Positions 25,007 through 37,366 are shown, counted from the first letter of the stretch. The stretch: 64,000 nt of DNA from Raphanus sativus (GCF_000801105.2 NC_079518.1:9308106-9372105), one strand, 5' to 3'. Notes: generated by a model not told the origin, from the letters alone. Made by a program: numbers and translations.

Positions 25007-26356
25007 TCACTCCACTTCCCCTGTTTCTCCAGAAGACGAGAGAATGCTCCTAGTGAACAAAGAAGAACCATTGTTAGAAGCTGGTCTGAGTCCAAGAATC
25101 TCCGCAACAACGTTGTAGATCTGAACATTCTCGAACGAAGGCACTTTCTTTCCTTGCCTAAACCTTGGACCATGTCCAATGAAGATAGATCTCATGGAGA
25201 AGTACTTGTTGTCGTATCCATGATCTCCATAACATTCATGAATACCTGTTCTGTTCTGTCTAACAATTAGACCTTCTCCGACCATTCCTACAATCGGTGG
25301 AATCCTAGAACTCTCCGAATAGTGCAGCCTTTTAGGTAACTTCTCCTTCAAGTAAACCTGCAAAAACTCACCGTTCTCTACTTTACCTGAGCTTAAACCC
25401 TCGTTCATCTTAGCCACGAGGTCTGCGTTCTTCTCGCTTGGATTCTCGACATCTTTACCCCACTTAGGGTTCATGGCCAGCACGGGGCTATAAGCATTGA
25501 TCCATTCCGCTGGTATCTTCACCCACTCTGCTAAATCATCAATGTAAATTGTTTTCATGTCACAGTTTGACACCATTCCGTGATCGCCAAGTAATATCAC
25601 ATTAACCTCGTCGAAGATCTCCCTCTTCTTGAGTCCTTGTATGACCCTACCGATCATTTTATCGACCCTCCCTACCGCAGCCGTAACTCTAGGATCATCA
25701 GGACCATACTCATGGCCTTCCTTGTCCGGTTGGTCGAAATACAGCATCAAGAAGTCCGGTATATCGCTCTTCGGAAGATCGAAGTAGCTCAAGACATTAT
25801 CGACCCTTTCTTCAAAAGTAACCGAAGAGTTGTAATGAGGACAGAACTCTTTAGGACAAGTCCAGGAATCTTTGGGAACTTCAGAGCCTGGCCAAAAGTA
25901 AGTGACAGCCTTGCGACCTTGGTTTGCTGCGGTTACCCACAACGGTTCACCTAGCCACCATTTTGGGTCTAGTCCTTTGTTGAACTTATCTCCGGTTACA
26001 GGATCGGTAAAGGAGTTCATGATTATACCGTGGTAAGCCGGGTAGAGTCCGGTTGCAATTGAGTAGTGGTTTGGGAAGGTCATGGTGGGGAAAACCGGGA
26101 TTAAACCGTACTTGGCTTCGGTTCCTTCGGATATGAGTAGGTCGATGTTTGGTGTATCGGTTTTGAACTGGTAACCGAATCGGAAACCGTCGCAGGAAAT
26201 CATTAAAACCACCGGTTTGTTGAGTTTCTTGAAGGGCCAGGGACGCCCGGTTTTGGACGAAGGAGAATCCAAACCGTTGGTCGTGGCAAGAACATGAGCT
26301 AAAGTGAGAAGGGTGAGAGATAGTTTGAGATACATAACATGTTTGGTTTTTGCCAT
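25007..26356 (-). CDS. Ectonucleotide pyrophosphatase/phosphodiesterase, copy 3
   Basis: Single-exon gene, 449 aa from the ATG at 26356, equivalent to the start chosen for the copy at 14143. The signal peptide, DGFRFGY, FPTMTFPNHY (Thr93), FDQPDKEGHEYGPD, LGDHGM and GDHGYDN are all conserved, so it should be catalytically competent. Differences from copy 2 include Glu to Gln in FDEPD/FDQPD, next to a metal ligand, and Ala to Ile and His to Tyr in the segment before GDHGYDN (GAHECHG versus GIHECYG). These could shift substrate preference without abolishing catalysis. The gene belongs to a tandem trio with 7236 and 14143. There is no sign of decay. Confidence 0.94.
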   Translation of the reverse strand: MAKTKHVMYLKLSLTLLTLAHVLATTNGLDSPSSKTGRPWPFKKLNKPVVLMISCDGFRFGYQFKTDTPNIDLLISEGTEAKYGLIPVFPTMTFPNHYSIATGLYPAYHGIIMNSFTDPVTGDKFNKGLDPKWWLGEPLWVTAANQGRKAVTYFWPGSEVPKDSWTCPKEFCPHYNSSVTFEERVDNVLSYFDLPKSDIPDFLMLYFDQPDKEGHEYGPDDPRVTAAVGRVDKMIGRVIQGLKKREIFDEVNVILLGDHGMVSNCDMKTIYIDDLAEWVKIPAEWINAYSPVLAMNPKWGKDVENPSEKNADLVAKMNEGLSSGKVENGEFLQVYLKEKLPKRLHYSESSRIPPIVGMVGEGLIVRQNRTGIHECYGDHGYDNKYFSMRSIFIGHGPRFRQGKKVPSFENVQIYNVVAEILGLRPASNNGSSLFTRSILSSSGETGEVE

Positions 26357-26400
26357 TGGAAAGAATGTATGTGATGGTTTCTGCAAGCTGCAGCATATGA

Positions 26401-26408
26401 TATTTATA
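26401..26408 (-). promoter_or_regulatory. TATA box of NPP copy 3
   Basis: Minus strand TATAAATA, 45 bp upstream of the start codon and in the same place as in copy 2. Confidence 0.6.
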
Positions 26409-26849
26409 GAACGAAATAAAAATTTCGTTTGCTTTTTTTTTTCTTTTTAAGAAAACAAACTATAGCAGCAAAAAAAAAAAAAACTAGGATGGATAAATCA
26501 TTATTAATCGATTTCCTAAACATATCATGATTAATATAATATCTAGCCAATTTTTTTTTTTGAATCCTTCACTGTAACTAGTGATGGAAATATCCTTAGT
26601 GATCACATTCGATCTTTTAATTATTTAATCAAACCAAACTTTTTAACTAAAACTCATATAATATTGTTAAAAACTTGAATCTATTAATTATATTTACTAC
26701 TATAGGTACTGATGAACATCCTTTTAGCGAGTGACGGGAAAAAGTAACGCAAATTTGGAGTTTTAACTATCTCTCAAAAGTTTGAGACAATTTGTGAATG
26801 AGCTGCTTACACTATACAGTAAAAACAAGTGCCTTTAGTAATATAGTAC

Positions 26850-27900
26850 AAGAGAGAAGTGGCAGTGATATCATCACGACAATAACGTTACCATCACCTG
26901 CTTGGTCCAATTGTGGTAGAGCCGTTGACATATGATTTTACGGTCTTGATTTGGCGCACATTTTTATCACGAGAAACTATCATACGTGGTGGGGTCTTCC
27001 TCTAACGGATGATTGGTTGTGTTTGATATGGTATCTAGATGTTGATAAGCTCGTGCTAACTTGAAATTCGTTCGAATTTAGTAATTCTTTTGGAACATTC
27101 TAAAAAATAAGAGTGTAACTTAGGGGATGTGGATGATTGAATCAAAATGTGAGAAGTTCTTAATTATACTTTAGCTCACGAATCATGTGTGCCATAGCCA
27201 ATATACCCAACTTATGCATACTAGCCACATATTGTTTCTTTATCTTCTAAAAATAGATGAATTTCCAAAAATTCCTAGACATTCTTTGAAAAAAGATTTG
27301 CCATAAGTTATCATTATATTAATTTTGAAAATGAAGACATGAGCCACATGACATGTTAACAATGATAACAATGATGACATGAGTTGAAATTAATTATGAC
27401 ATGAACATTTAAAATTATTGCTCATTTATATTTTAATTTTTAGAATATAGTGATAACTCATACATTATCATTAATTTAGTAACAAATAATACAATAGTAA
27501 AAATAAATATTATTAAATATAATTTTGTGTTATTCCGATGAGATGCTCGGTCCGCTAGTATGACCATACATACTATCAAATAAATCTGAAAATAAACAAA
27601 ATTTTATTTTAACTATAATTTAAATTTTAATTTTTTTTTATTTTTTGCGGACGCAGAAAAAGCACTAATAGAACTCACGTTCACAAGCAAGCTGTTTGAT
27701 CAGAGTACTATGACGACAAGAAAATTACTGTCATCTGTTTGGTACAAATGTAGGAGAGCCCTTGATATCTGATCTAACGGTCTCTGATACTCACGTTTTT
27801 CCTACACGAAAACTATAATTAGTTGGTGGGATCTTCTTCTGATGCATGACTGGCTGTGTTTAGATATCGAATCTTAATGTTGATAAGCCCATGCTAAATA
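26850..27900. repeat. Direct repeat pair of promoter-like sequence
   Basis: About 210 bp at 26850-27060 recurs at 27690-27900 with moderate divergence. Shared order: 'cgacaa', 'catctg(c/t)ttggt', 'gagcc(g/c)ttga', 'gatgttgataag'. Neither copy is coding. They may be upstream sequence of a gene duplicated and then lost. The spacer ends near a CTAG at 27555 that might be a weak Helitron 3' end. Confidence 0.5.
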
Positions 27901-27909
27901 TGTTACCTG

Positions 27910-28520
27910 TCTACCAAAAGACTCTCCGAGCTAGGTTTGGACGTTTTTAACTTCAACTCGAAGTACCTATCTAAATCCGAATCGGAAAAAATCGAAATCA
28001 AATCCGAACTGTTCTACAAAAATATCCGAACAGAACTTATGAGTTTAGTACTTTGGGTTTGATTATAAATCCGAACCGAACCGAAATCCGAAGATATCTA
28101 AAATTAATTAAATATGTTAATGTTTTAATATATGTTTAGGTGATTTAGATATTTTAGAGTATTCATAATATATTGTAGTTTGTTTTATTTGTTATTTTGA
28201 CTACTTTTTAGCTAATTTTGATAGTTTAGCTAATTTTTAATTAGATTTGTAAATAATTTATATATTTTGAAAAAATATTTTGTCAATTATTGAGGTTTAA
28301 AAATATATTTAAGGACGATTTTAAAAATTGGTTACATCCGATCCGATCCGAACCGAACCCAAAAGGACCGAATCGAACCCCATCCGATAATAGTAAAACA
28401 TGAATGGAACTTATGAACATAGCACCGAAAATCCAAAAATCTGAATCAACCGGACCGATGTCGAACGGGTCATCGAACACCCAAGCCTACTCCGAGCCAT
28501 ATGGAACAAATGGGTTATAA
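27910..28520. repeat. Dispersed repeat with 'ccgaaccgaa' phrases
   Basis: Stretches such as 'aatccgaatcgg' and 'gatccgaaccgaaccc' are typical of dispersed Brassicaceae Helitron-associated repeats. The same style, inverted, is seen at 48560-48830. No ends were defined and no gene is seen. Confidence 0.3.
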
Positions 28521-28793
28521 ATGTAGCCCAAACAAAACAAATTTTAAAATTTATATTTTTTTCCTTCAACCCGTTTTTGATTTTATTCTCGTTAGAATTG
28601 GTGAAATAACCAAAAAAAACAAATAAATAGATTTTTAGAAAGAGGAGATCTAGTGACTTTTTTTTTTTGTTATATAGAGTGCAATCAATACCATAAAACA
28701 CAGACATTTTTTATCTACTTACAAATAATCTTGGTTTGATCATTATATTTATTTAACTTCCTGTTATTTCTCATCCAACTAACTTAATTATTG

Positions 28794-28796
<3 letters not shown>

Positions 28797-28838
<42 letters not shown>
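28797..28838. repeat. (AT)21 microsatellite
   Basis: 42 bases of uninterrupted AT dinucleotide. Confidence 0.95.
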
Positions 28839-28840
<2 letters not shown>

Positions 28841-29337
28841 TTCTAACCAATTATTTAATATTCTTAAAATAAGATATCTAAAATGATATTTTAAGTATCT
28901 TTTTCTAAGATTGCATTTCAATAAATACCTTTTAATACATTTTATTTAAAATGTATATATACATTTCTTTTTAGTATTTACTTTTAAATAATAAAAATCA
29001 AAATTAATATTAACTATAATTAAAAACGAATATTAATTAGTTTTTCATTTATATAGTAAGAAATAACATTTCTATATATATAATTTAACGTTTTTGTTAA
29101 CTTAGCTTGCCTTGATCTTATGGTTGAATTCGGTATGTGTATGTGTCTGTATTTGCTTTTTTGCCAAATACAGTAAAATATTGTAAAAGATTTCTCTTGA
29201 TAATATCAGTGTTAGTAAAATATTGTAAACGGCAGTAAAATGAGAATCATAGCGGCTTAAGGAAATGATTTTGTTAGGACAAAGGTTACAGTTGGACGGT
29301 AAACAAAGACAAATAAGCGAAGGCAAATAAGTTAATA

Positions 29338-30074
29338 CTAGATTTGATCCGTCCGCCCGCCCGCCCGACCGAACGAATATTTATTTTATGATATAAATAT
29401 TTTTTGTTCATATTAAATGATATATTTGTAAGATATAAACATAAATTCAGATTGAAAACTATTCTTTGCAGTTATAATAAAAAATAAAAGTAAAATTTTA
29501 ATAAAATATTCTGATATAAATTTTAATTTCCTATTAAAATAATATAGGGATAGGTCATAATTTTTTCCAATTCCAAAACCTTAGCATCCCTTAAAAAACA
29601 AAAATAAATTTATAAAGACATAAAATATATAAACATAATAATTTTATTTATTACTTTGAATAGTTATATTTTGTGCTTTTAATCGTCTATTATATCACAA
29701 TGTATCATATAAAGAATTCAATATTTATGACTTATATTATGAAAGTATTTTATTTTATTTATATGTTATATAAATTGATTATGATGTGTGATTTTATTTT
29801 ATTGTTTCTTATTAATAAATATTTAAAATATCAATATGTTAATACAAAATCTATTTTGTTAAGATTCGATTAAGGAAATCTATTATTTAAATTAGAAAAT
29901 ACATTAAATGCTTAAATCTATTATTTAAATTAGCAAAAGACAAGTATACTTAAATATAAGTTCAATAAATATTTCAGTGGCATTCTAACATAAATAACTG
30001 GTAAAACTAAAGGGTAAAACTAAAAGGTAAATAAAGGGTATTTCTATTGTGTAATTCTATTTTAATAATATAGA
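29338..30074 (-). mobile_element. Small non-autonomous Helitron
   Basis: Minus-strand 3' end CTAG at 29338 follows an A and is linked to a C/G-rich end (ccgtccgcccgcccg). The minus-strand 5' end TCTATATTATTAAAATAG is at 30074, followed by a host T. The length is 737 bp, with no coding capacity. Confidence 0.7.
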
Positions 30075-31216
30075 TTAGATGTGTTGTTGGATCATTATCT
30101 TCAAAACATAAATGATTTTAATTGTTGATTACTAATGATTAGAAACTAGTCATGATCTTTGTAAAAGAAAAAAAAAAATCTTATTGGTCTGATGTTTTTG
30201 TTTGTATTTTGTGAAGATATATAAAATATACATTTGTTGTTAAAGAAAAAACAGAAAATGTATATTTATAACACTTCCTAAAAAAAATATTTTTTAGAGT
30301 TTGCAAAACTCTATATTTAAAATTGTATGGTATTATTTCCAAAAATAAAATTTCAATTTTAATTTTAAAATTATTTATAATTTACTCTATAATTCTTATA
30401 TTTGTCATAGTTAACGTAGATCCATAATTTTATTTATAAAATAACTAGAACATATATAAAACACATTACAACAATATTAATTAATAAAATCTTACACTAC
30501 AATATAAATTATAAATAAAATACATAATTAAATATTAAAATACAAGAAAATACCAGATTATATCCTAAAATTATTTTCATAATACACCATCTTCGGTTAC
30601 ACAAAATTTGTTTGGAAAATATTTTAGAGATTGTGGAGGCTACAGAGCAAATTTATCAGACCATTAGTGTTGTTGTAATATTTAAATGTGTTGCATAATC
30701 TTTTGTTTGATGTACCTTTTAAAACAATTTTTTATTAAGTTTATTTGTAATATTCCTGTTGTCTAATTCTATTTTTAAAACAATATACATTTTATTTTCT
30801 TTAGTTTTATGTGTAAAACTTGAATTTATAAAAGTACATCTCAAATAATTATGAGATAAAATAAATAAATATTAAAACGATAAACAAATTTTTTTTAAGA
30901 ATCATAAATGTGATGTGTAACTTATTGTAAAGATCAATATGCAAATAAAAAGATAAAACTTCAAATATGAAGTTTCACTACTCAAACCTTCAAATTTTAA
31001 GTTTTGAAATTTCTTTTTTGAGACAAAAAAATTATATATTTGAAATTATAGAATTTCTTTTGAAAATGCTCTTGGGTGAAACATTTTCTTTTAGTGGTCT
31101 TGTGGTAATTAACTTGAAGGTGAAGCCCAATACGGTGAAATCATAAGGTTCAAATCCAGTGACTAGAGAATTAAATTTTTGACATTGATAGAAGTGGAAC
31201 GAAAAACGTAGATTAC
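30075..31216. other. AT-rich intergenic DNA
   Basis: No gene, RNA gene or defined element recognised. The open frame at 31032-31244 on the minus strand overlaps the fold-back arm and is not supported. Confidence 0.4.
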
Positions 31217-31495
31217 ATGGGAGAACATAAAAGTTTAATAGCATAAGAACATAAAATCAAATGAGCTAGTTAATGAAAGAAGATGGATTATATAGCGGTA
31301 TAATGGCTCTCACCAAAGTGGATCCACACTAGTCATGTGTTAGTGTTTCAAAAAAAAAATTAACACGTGACTAGTGTGGATCCACTTTGGTGAGAACCAT
31401 GATACCGCTATAGAATCCATCTTCTTTCATTAATTAGCTCATTTAGCTCATTTGATTTTATGTTCTTATGCTATTTAACTTTTATTTTCTCCCAT
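31217..31495. repeat. Long inverted repeat (fold-back), arms of about 130 bp
   Basis: The left arm 31217-31346 pairs with the right arm 31357-31495 around a loop of about 10 A-rich bases. Landmark pairs include 'ccaaagtggatccacac' with 'gtgtggatccactttgg' and 'gaaagaagatgga' with 'tccatcttctttc'. A transcript would form a long near-perfect hairpin. It lies about 200 bp beyond the 3' end of the acyltransferase. It could be a MITE or a hairpin-siRNA locus; no target duplication was identified. Confidence 0.8.
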
Positions 31496-31703
31496 CAACT
31501 CATATGTTACCACTGGTCAAAGTTTCACATATAATCAAGTCTCACCAATGACAAAGTTTGTAATATCTCCATGAAAAATATTTTCTCTATAACAAGGTTC
31601 AAATGGTAAAAAAAAAGAAGATATTTTTGCTAGCATAAAACACTATACTAAAATCAAACTTTAGTAACTTGCTGCCCTCTAAATATATATCATGATTTGT
31701 GGT

Positions 31704-34700
31704 TTAAAGTCTGGGTTTTATGAGCTTTATCCCAGAGCCGGCTCTTTTAGCCATCTCTTTCTTCAAGTTCACCATCGCCTCTCTTGGCAATGTCATGACA
31801 ACTTTAGCCCCACCTTCCATTGATGGATCCAACTTCGAAGGTCTCATGATAATCCCGAAGTTACGTTCATACTCCTGAGGTGTCAGCGGCCATATATTCA
31901 CAGGCTTGTTCCAACCGAAATCCATCGACCCGAACAATCCGGTGTTTCTCAAGTCTGTCAATAGAAATACACCATCAGCTACTCCTTCGAATTTCGCATC
32001 CGCTTTCATCAATCTCTCTGAGTTCCTTAGCTCCTCCTCGACATACCTCTTGTCAAGAACTGATTTTTTTGCTCTCTTCACGAGCTTTACAATGTCAGAG
32101 ATCGACGATTCCTCTAGCTCCCTTGCAAGTATCTCAACATAAACGTCTATGTAAGCGTTACCATAGTATCCCTCGGGGAGTGGTGGGTCTGGAACATTTC
32201 GGATTCCGACAGTTATGATAAGAACAGTGATGCCGTCTAAGTTTAGCTTCAAGGCCCGAGATGTTGCTTTCCATATGTAAGCACAAAGAATTTCGAAAGT
32301 AGTGAAACGCTCTTCAAGTACCACAGTGTCTTTAAGCCTACTTATATTTTCAGCCATAATGTTTACCGTCTCTGTAACCTGGGGATCAAATTATAGGATA
32401 TAAAAAACAAAGTTTCTCAGTTTACAAAAAAAATTAAAAAAAATAAAGACACCTCGAATGTGTCACTTTTTCATATGTGCTAAACTGCTAATTGACATTT
32501 TAGCATTTTACAATACGTGGTTAGTTTTTTAATTTAATTTTTGTCCTTTTAATGTTAAATGGAGAGCATTAATTAACAAATATGAACGTAAACTAAAACG
32601 TCCGAAGTCTTGAATAATTTTCATAGTTCTAACAACAAAATAATATCTGAGAAAATATTATTATTATTATGATCAATTTTATAAATAAGTAAAACGCAAC
32701 TAAATGTATAAATTAAAGAACATTATAAATTTTGTTAAGTCTAATCATCGTACAGATTGTAGTAGATTGTGTGTGTAATCTACTTTTTAAAAAAAAAACT
32801 GGTAAGTAGATTAGGCAAAAATATGATAAACAAATATCTATCTTATTAAAACAGAAACATTACAACTTCTTCTAGGTAGATTTTTAAAGATGGATCTCAT
32901 ATATTTAAATTAAATGTCTCATTCTTTATATATAATATGTATCATAGTCTAACTTTGCATTGATGTATTTCCTTAAATACAATTCTTATTTTTGTCCATA
33001 TTCCATATATGATATTTGCATTTATTACATGTCGATTTAAATAAGATATATACTAAGAATACTAAAAATATTAATCATTCTATAATTACCCTATACAATT
33101 CATTTTAAATTAATCAGTATATTTTCATTAGCCATATTAATTTTATTAGTACGAATAACATTAGGTAGATAAGTCATAAACACATACCTACGTTGGGTCT
33201 AATCTACTTTCTAAAACAAATAACACATAACTTCATATATTGTATAGAATATAGTAATATTGTATAGTATTATATTTATACAATAATACTAAAAACAGAC
33301 CAAACTGAAATATAATATATATCGAAAATGCTTTGAACCATTACACACAAAATATATTAGACCTCAGAGATAAACTTCACTTTGAAATTACGTAATAATT
33401 ATTTTTAAAAATTAAATTTCGTAATGTACAAAAAAAACATAAGTTTTTATATAAAATTTTGTGTTACAATAAAAAGACACAACTCGCGCTTGCAAAGTGT
33501 TATTTTTACATACGAAAGACAGTTTTGATATTGTTATTTAAACACAAAATTTGAATTATACAAACTCGATACTACATAAAACTAAACAATATAGAATACA
33601 TTTTAAAAATAAAACATGTGCGGGTGTGCATATGTTTATATAATATATAAATATATTATGTTACACATATTTTCATATAAATAATACCCCAATGTAAGTT
33701 TTGTATGATAAATGTTGAAAATACAAAATATATAGAACTATATATTTTAAATAATATAGAAAAAATCTACTTTACGTTATCATAAAATTTTAAAAACAAA
33801 TTTATTAATTAAACACATTGCTTATTTAAACACATTAGTACACATTGTTATTTATCAAAATTTTATATTAATACACATTGCGATCATGTATAACATTTAG
33901 TAAAAACAAAGATAAAAAAAAATTGACTCCCGCTCGGTCGAGCGGGTCATGATCTAGTATTTTCTTACGGCATAAGATTTTTATGGTCTGACTTACGACA
34001 TAATATGCAAACACTAACAAACTAACAATTAAAATTTATCGATTATTTGAAAGCCTTTATTTCAATTTTTTTTTATCAATTATAAAATATAGTATATTAT
34101 TTTGACACAGTTGGTAACCAAAATTGATATGAATAAACGTACCATATCACCGCTTGGCATATACGGTGATGTGGCCATAAGACCTTCATAATCAGCGCCG
34201 GGTACTTTAGCCGGCTCACCGTCTAGTTTCTCGACCAGTCGCTCTCTTTGCCATACCGGCACTACCGATAGCTTGCTTTTTCCGCTGGCTAACTCGGTTA
34301 AAGCGTTGAAGATCGTAGCTACACCATACCCATCACACAACACATGTGTCACTGCTAAGCCAATGGTGAATCCACCACAAGAAAATTTGGTCACCTTCAA
34401 AATCCAAAGGAAATATAGTTCCTTAATTAGATCTAACATTTTGATAAAACTATTTTTGACTGGTTTACAGAGAAACTAATTTGGCCGGTTTACAAAAAAA
34501 CTGTTTTTTGGTCAAACATGTGAATATTTTATAAAAATGAGAATAACTATGTGATACAAAAGCGATATATACAAGGAAAGAGTTAGAATCTCAACTGTTG
34601 TATTATATATATATAAAGAAAAAACGATACCTAGTTTCAAAAGAAAAGAAGAAGATACCTGCAAAGTGAGAGGATGACAGCCATTGTCACTCTGAAAATT

Positions 34701-35108
34701 TACATCGAGCTCATGCACAAGTTGCATTGCAAGTTCATCGGCAAAGTTTTCTACATAGTTTAGAGAGCAGAGATCATGATCTGCTGTAGCAACTACGAAA
34801 GGGACTCCTTCCCCAATACAAACCAGCTGAAACTTTCCATCACTTCTTCGTCTCATTAGCTTGCCTGAAATTGGATAATAATACAGCAGAAGGTCGGACA
34901 ATGCCTTCCTAAGCAGAGAGACCGGATCATTTTGTTTTTTCTCGTTTGGCTTATAAACGTAAATATATGCATACATAGGTTCGTTGATAGGTTCATTGTC
35001 TAAAGTAGAAAGGGAAAGATTTCCATAAGGTGTGTGCTTTGAGGGTTTAACAAACTCAAGTGGCTTCTTTTTGAGTAATAGAGGTCTCGGTTTAGCTTGA
35101 TTTGCCAT
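31704..35108 (-). CDS. BAHD acyltransferase, three exons, Helitron in intron 2
   Basis: Exons 35108-34659, 34394-34143 and 32378-31704 join in phase 0 to 458 aa, a normal BAHD length. The catalytic HxxxD motif is HVLCD at residues 167-171, within the typical FxCGGFxIGLxVTH context. The structural motif usually written DFGWG is DFGWN at about 387-391. BAHD enzymes move acyl groups from acyl-CoA to alcohols or amines. The N-terminus (LEFVKPSKHTPYGNLSLSTL) suggests the plant clade with hydroxycinnamoyl or polyamine acyltransferases, but I cannot name a substrate. Intron 2 (1764 bp) contains a 1121-bp Helitron, yet all splice signals and the frame are intact. The neighbours are not obvious pathway partners. 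Confidence 0.9.
32837..33957 (+). mobile_element. Non-autonomous Helitron in BAHD intron 2
   Basis: 5' TCTATCTTATTAAAACAG after an A; 3' hairpin CCCGCTCGGTCGAGCGGG then CTAG before a T. It is very similar along its length to the element at 23630-24771 but in the opposite orientation. No coding capacity was seen. Confidence 0.9.
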
Positions 35109-37361
35109 ATTACCAAGTTTTGTATGTATAATATAAGAGCACCTTCCCTTCTTATATAGTGAAGTGTTATGAAGTCAATTTTGAGACAATATTCTAATGA
35201 ATATATATATAAAAATACTACTTTATAACGCTCTGTTTTATTTTAAAAAGCTGATTCAACTTCAACTCTAAACTGTAATTATGTTTTTAGGAAAATTTAA
35301 TTATACTTAATTTAAAAACATTATGTGCCTACTTATATAAATTTAATCATACTTCAATTTTTAAAAATTTATGTGTATACTGATTTACATTTAATTTTAG
35401 TTATAAAAATATAAAAATATATTTTAAGTTTTATTATTTTCCTTCTAAATTGATATTAAATTACAAGATTAATTTATATTATATTTAAATATTTATTGCA
35501 AATTTAATTAATTGTTTAAGAATGTAGAGATAATACAATTTATAAGATTCTGCTACAATAAGCATTATGTTTACATTTTAAAACATTAAAAACAGCATTC
35601 ATAAATTTTAAACAATTGCAAACGCAAAACAAAACGACCATGGTTTATATCTTTGTTGTTGCTAAAAAAGTTTTATATCTTGTTTATATCTCTGGGTATT
35701 GGCCGTGTCATTTTTGAATTTGCTAGTACCTGGCGACTAGAGTAGTGATCATTGACTCAATATAAAAAATCGTAAGATTAATGGTTTATTTTTTATTTAA
35801 TAATTGACAAAAATAAAAGCTGTTCAATTTTGAAAAAAATATATCTTTCTCTGTTCGAATCCATCTTGATATTTTTTTCCACAAAGAAAGTACCAAATAT
35901 TGTTAAAAAATTACTTTGAAATGATAAGTTCTTGTTCCACAATAACACAAAGAAGCAAGAGAAAGTAAAAACAGAGTACATTATCACTATTTAAAAAAAA
36001 GAGCTATAGATACGTTTTCTTGTGTGGTTGTTCTTAAATTTCGTGCTATATGACAAAAAAAATCATGGAAGGCTATAAAAAACGTGACTATATGTTCATA
36101 ATCATTTTTATGGGCCTTTGTGACTGTTTTAGTCACTATTTGTCACAAATACATCATGACTAATTTAGTCACGTGTAATTCGTGACTAACTTACTAATTC
36201 ATAACTTTTTGAATAATTAAATATTTACATTTTCAATTAAGTAAAAACAAATAAATTTAAAAGTAATATAGAAATGGATTTTATAATAAAATTAGTTAAG
36301 AAATATAAATGGTTTATAAATTAGAATTGGTTTATTATTATAAGTTGGTTTATTAACTGATACTGGTTTATAAAATCTGTTTACAAATTGAAATTAGTTT
36401 ACTGTACAAGATTTTTTTTGTCATCAAATATAAATATAAAAACTCATAATGATTCTGCAAACCAAGCATGTATCCATATAAACAATAAACGATGGTTACT
36501 TTCTGACACAGCGTGCAAGACTATCCGCCTTTAAAATATGTATCTTTAGTTTATGAATGATCTCCGAATCGTGGAAACTTCTTTAAGTTTTTTTTTTTAT
36601 ATCTTGTAGATAATTTGAAAATATTGGTCATTCTTCTGGTTCTAAAACTATATCTTCATTAAGTATAAGCAATTTGTTGAAACGTAACATAAAAGTAACG
36701 TAAATATCTCATACATTACATTATTTAGATGACCGCCTCTACTTCCGAGTGAAAAGGTAAAATACTCGCCCCAATGTTCTTCGTTCCCATTAATCCATCA
36801 AACTTTCTAATATATTATATCAATTTTATCTCGAATAAATTTTCTAGTTTTTCAAGATCTATCCGTAAAACACCATCTGCTTCGTAGAGATAGTAAAATT
36901 GTCACTTCCGCCTTCCTATGTTGGGGGATCCTATGTGTGAATAACACATGATGCACAAGGTTATAACTGCTAAAAATGAAATAACTGTTACTGGCATAAT
37001 AATGTCGAAATCATAACTATATTCTTAATTTTATTTTCAAATTCGGTTAGGTTCAATTAACCCTATATTCAATACTTTTATTTACTATTGTTTATATCGC
37101 TTTCTTTGCTTTTAATTTATACTATTACTTGCTCTACAAGAGACACCATGAGTGAGCACATAACATTAACAGAAGAAAAACTTTTTGAGCGTTACAGGTT
37201 GTTCAGATTAATGGATTTGCATGTTGTGATATGATCCAAATGTGTCGCTATGTATACCTTGTCTGTTACATATCTGTCTTTCTTTTTCATTTCTAACAAC
37301 ACATTTGTATTCTTTGTAGCTTTGCAAATTTGAGATGTTAATTCTCTTTGTTTATTAAGCT
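35109..37361. other. Intergenic, AT-rich, upstream of the BAHD gene
   Basis: The first 100 bp should hold the acyltransferase promoter. Around 36090-36200 short palindromic phrases based on 'gtgacta/tagtcac' recur four or five times, suggesting transposon-terminal sequence of unknown family. No gene is supported. Confidence 0.4.
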
Positions 37362-37366
37362 AAGTT

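Larger units (their letters stand above)
23335..26420. repeat. Segmental tandem duplicate of the NPP copy 2 locus
   Basis: From 'tgtgcaacatttttgttaca' at about 23340 through the NPP leader at about 26410, this block matches about 10510-15560 once transposons are removed. The match covers the downstream flank (cgttggcgacggcaataaga), the 3' flank and the gene. The copies differ by a MULE in one and a Helitron in the other. Confidence 0.85.

Noticed and set aside
27541..27560. Possible Helitron 3' end at CTAG 27555-27558
   Set aside because: The hairpin is weak and no matching 5' end was found upstream.
28797..28838. AT repeat considered as a regulatory palindrome
   Set aside because: It is a plain dinucleotide microsatellite.
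36090..36200. Clustered gtgacta/tagtcac palindromes as a CACTA- or hAT-type terminus
   Set aside because: No paired end or target duplication could be identified, so the family is not named.
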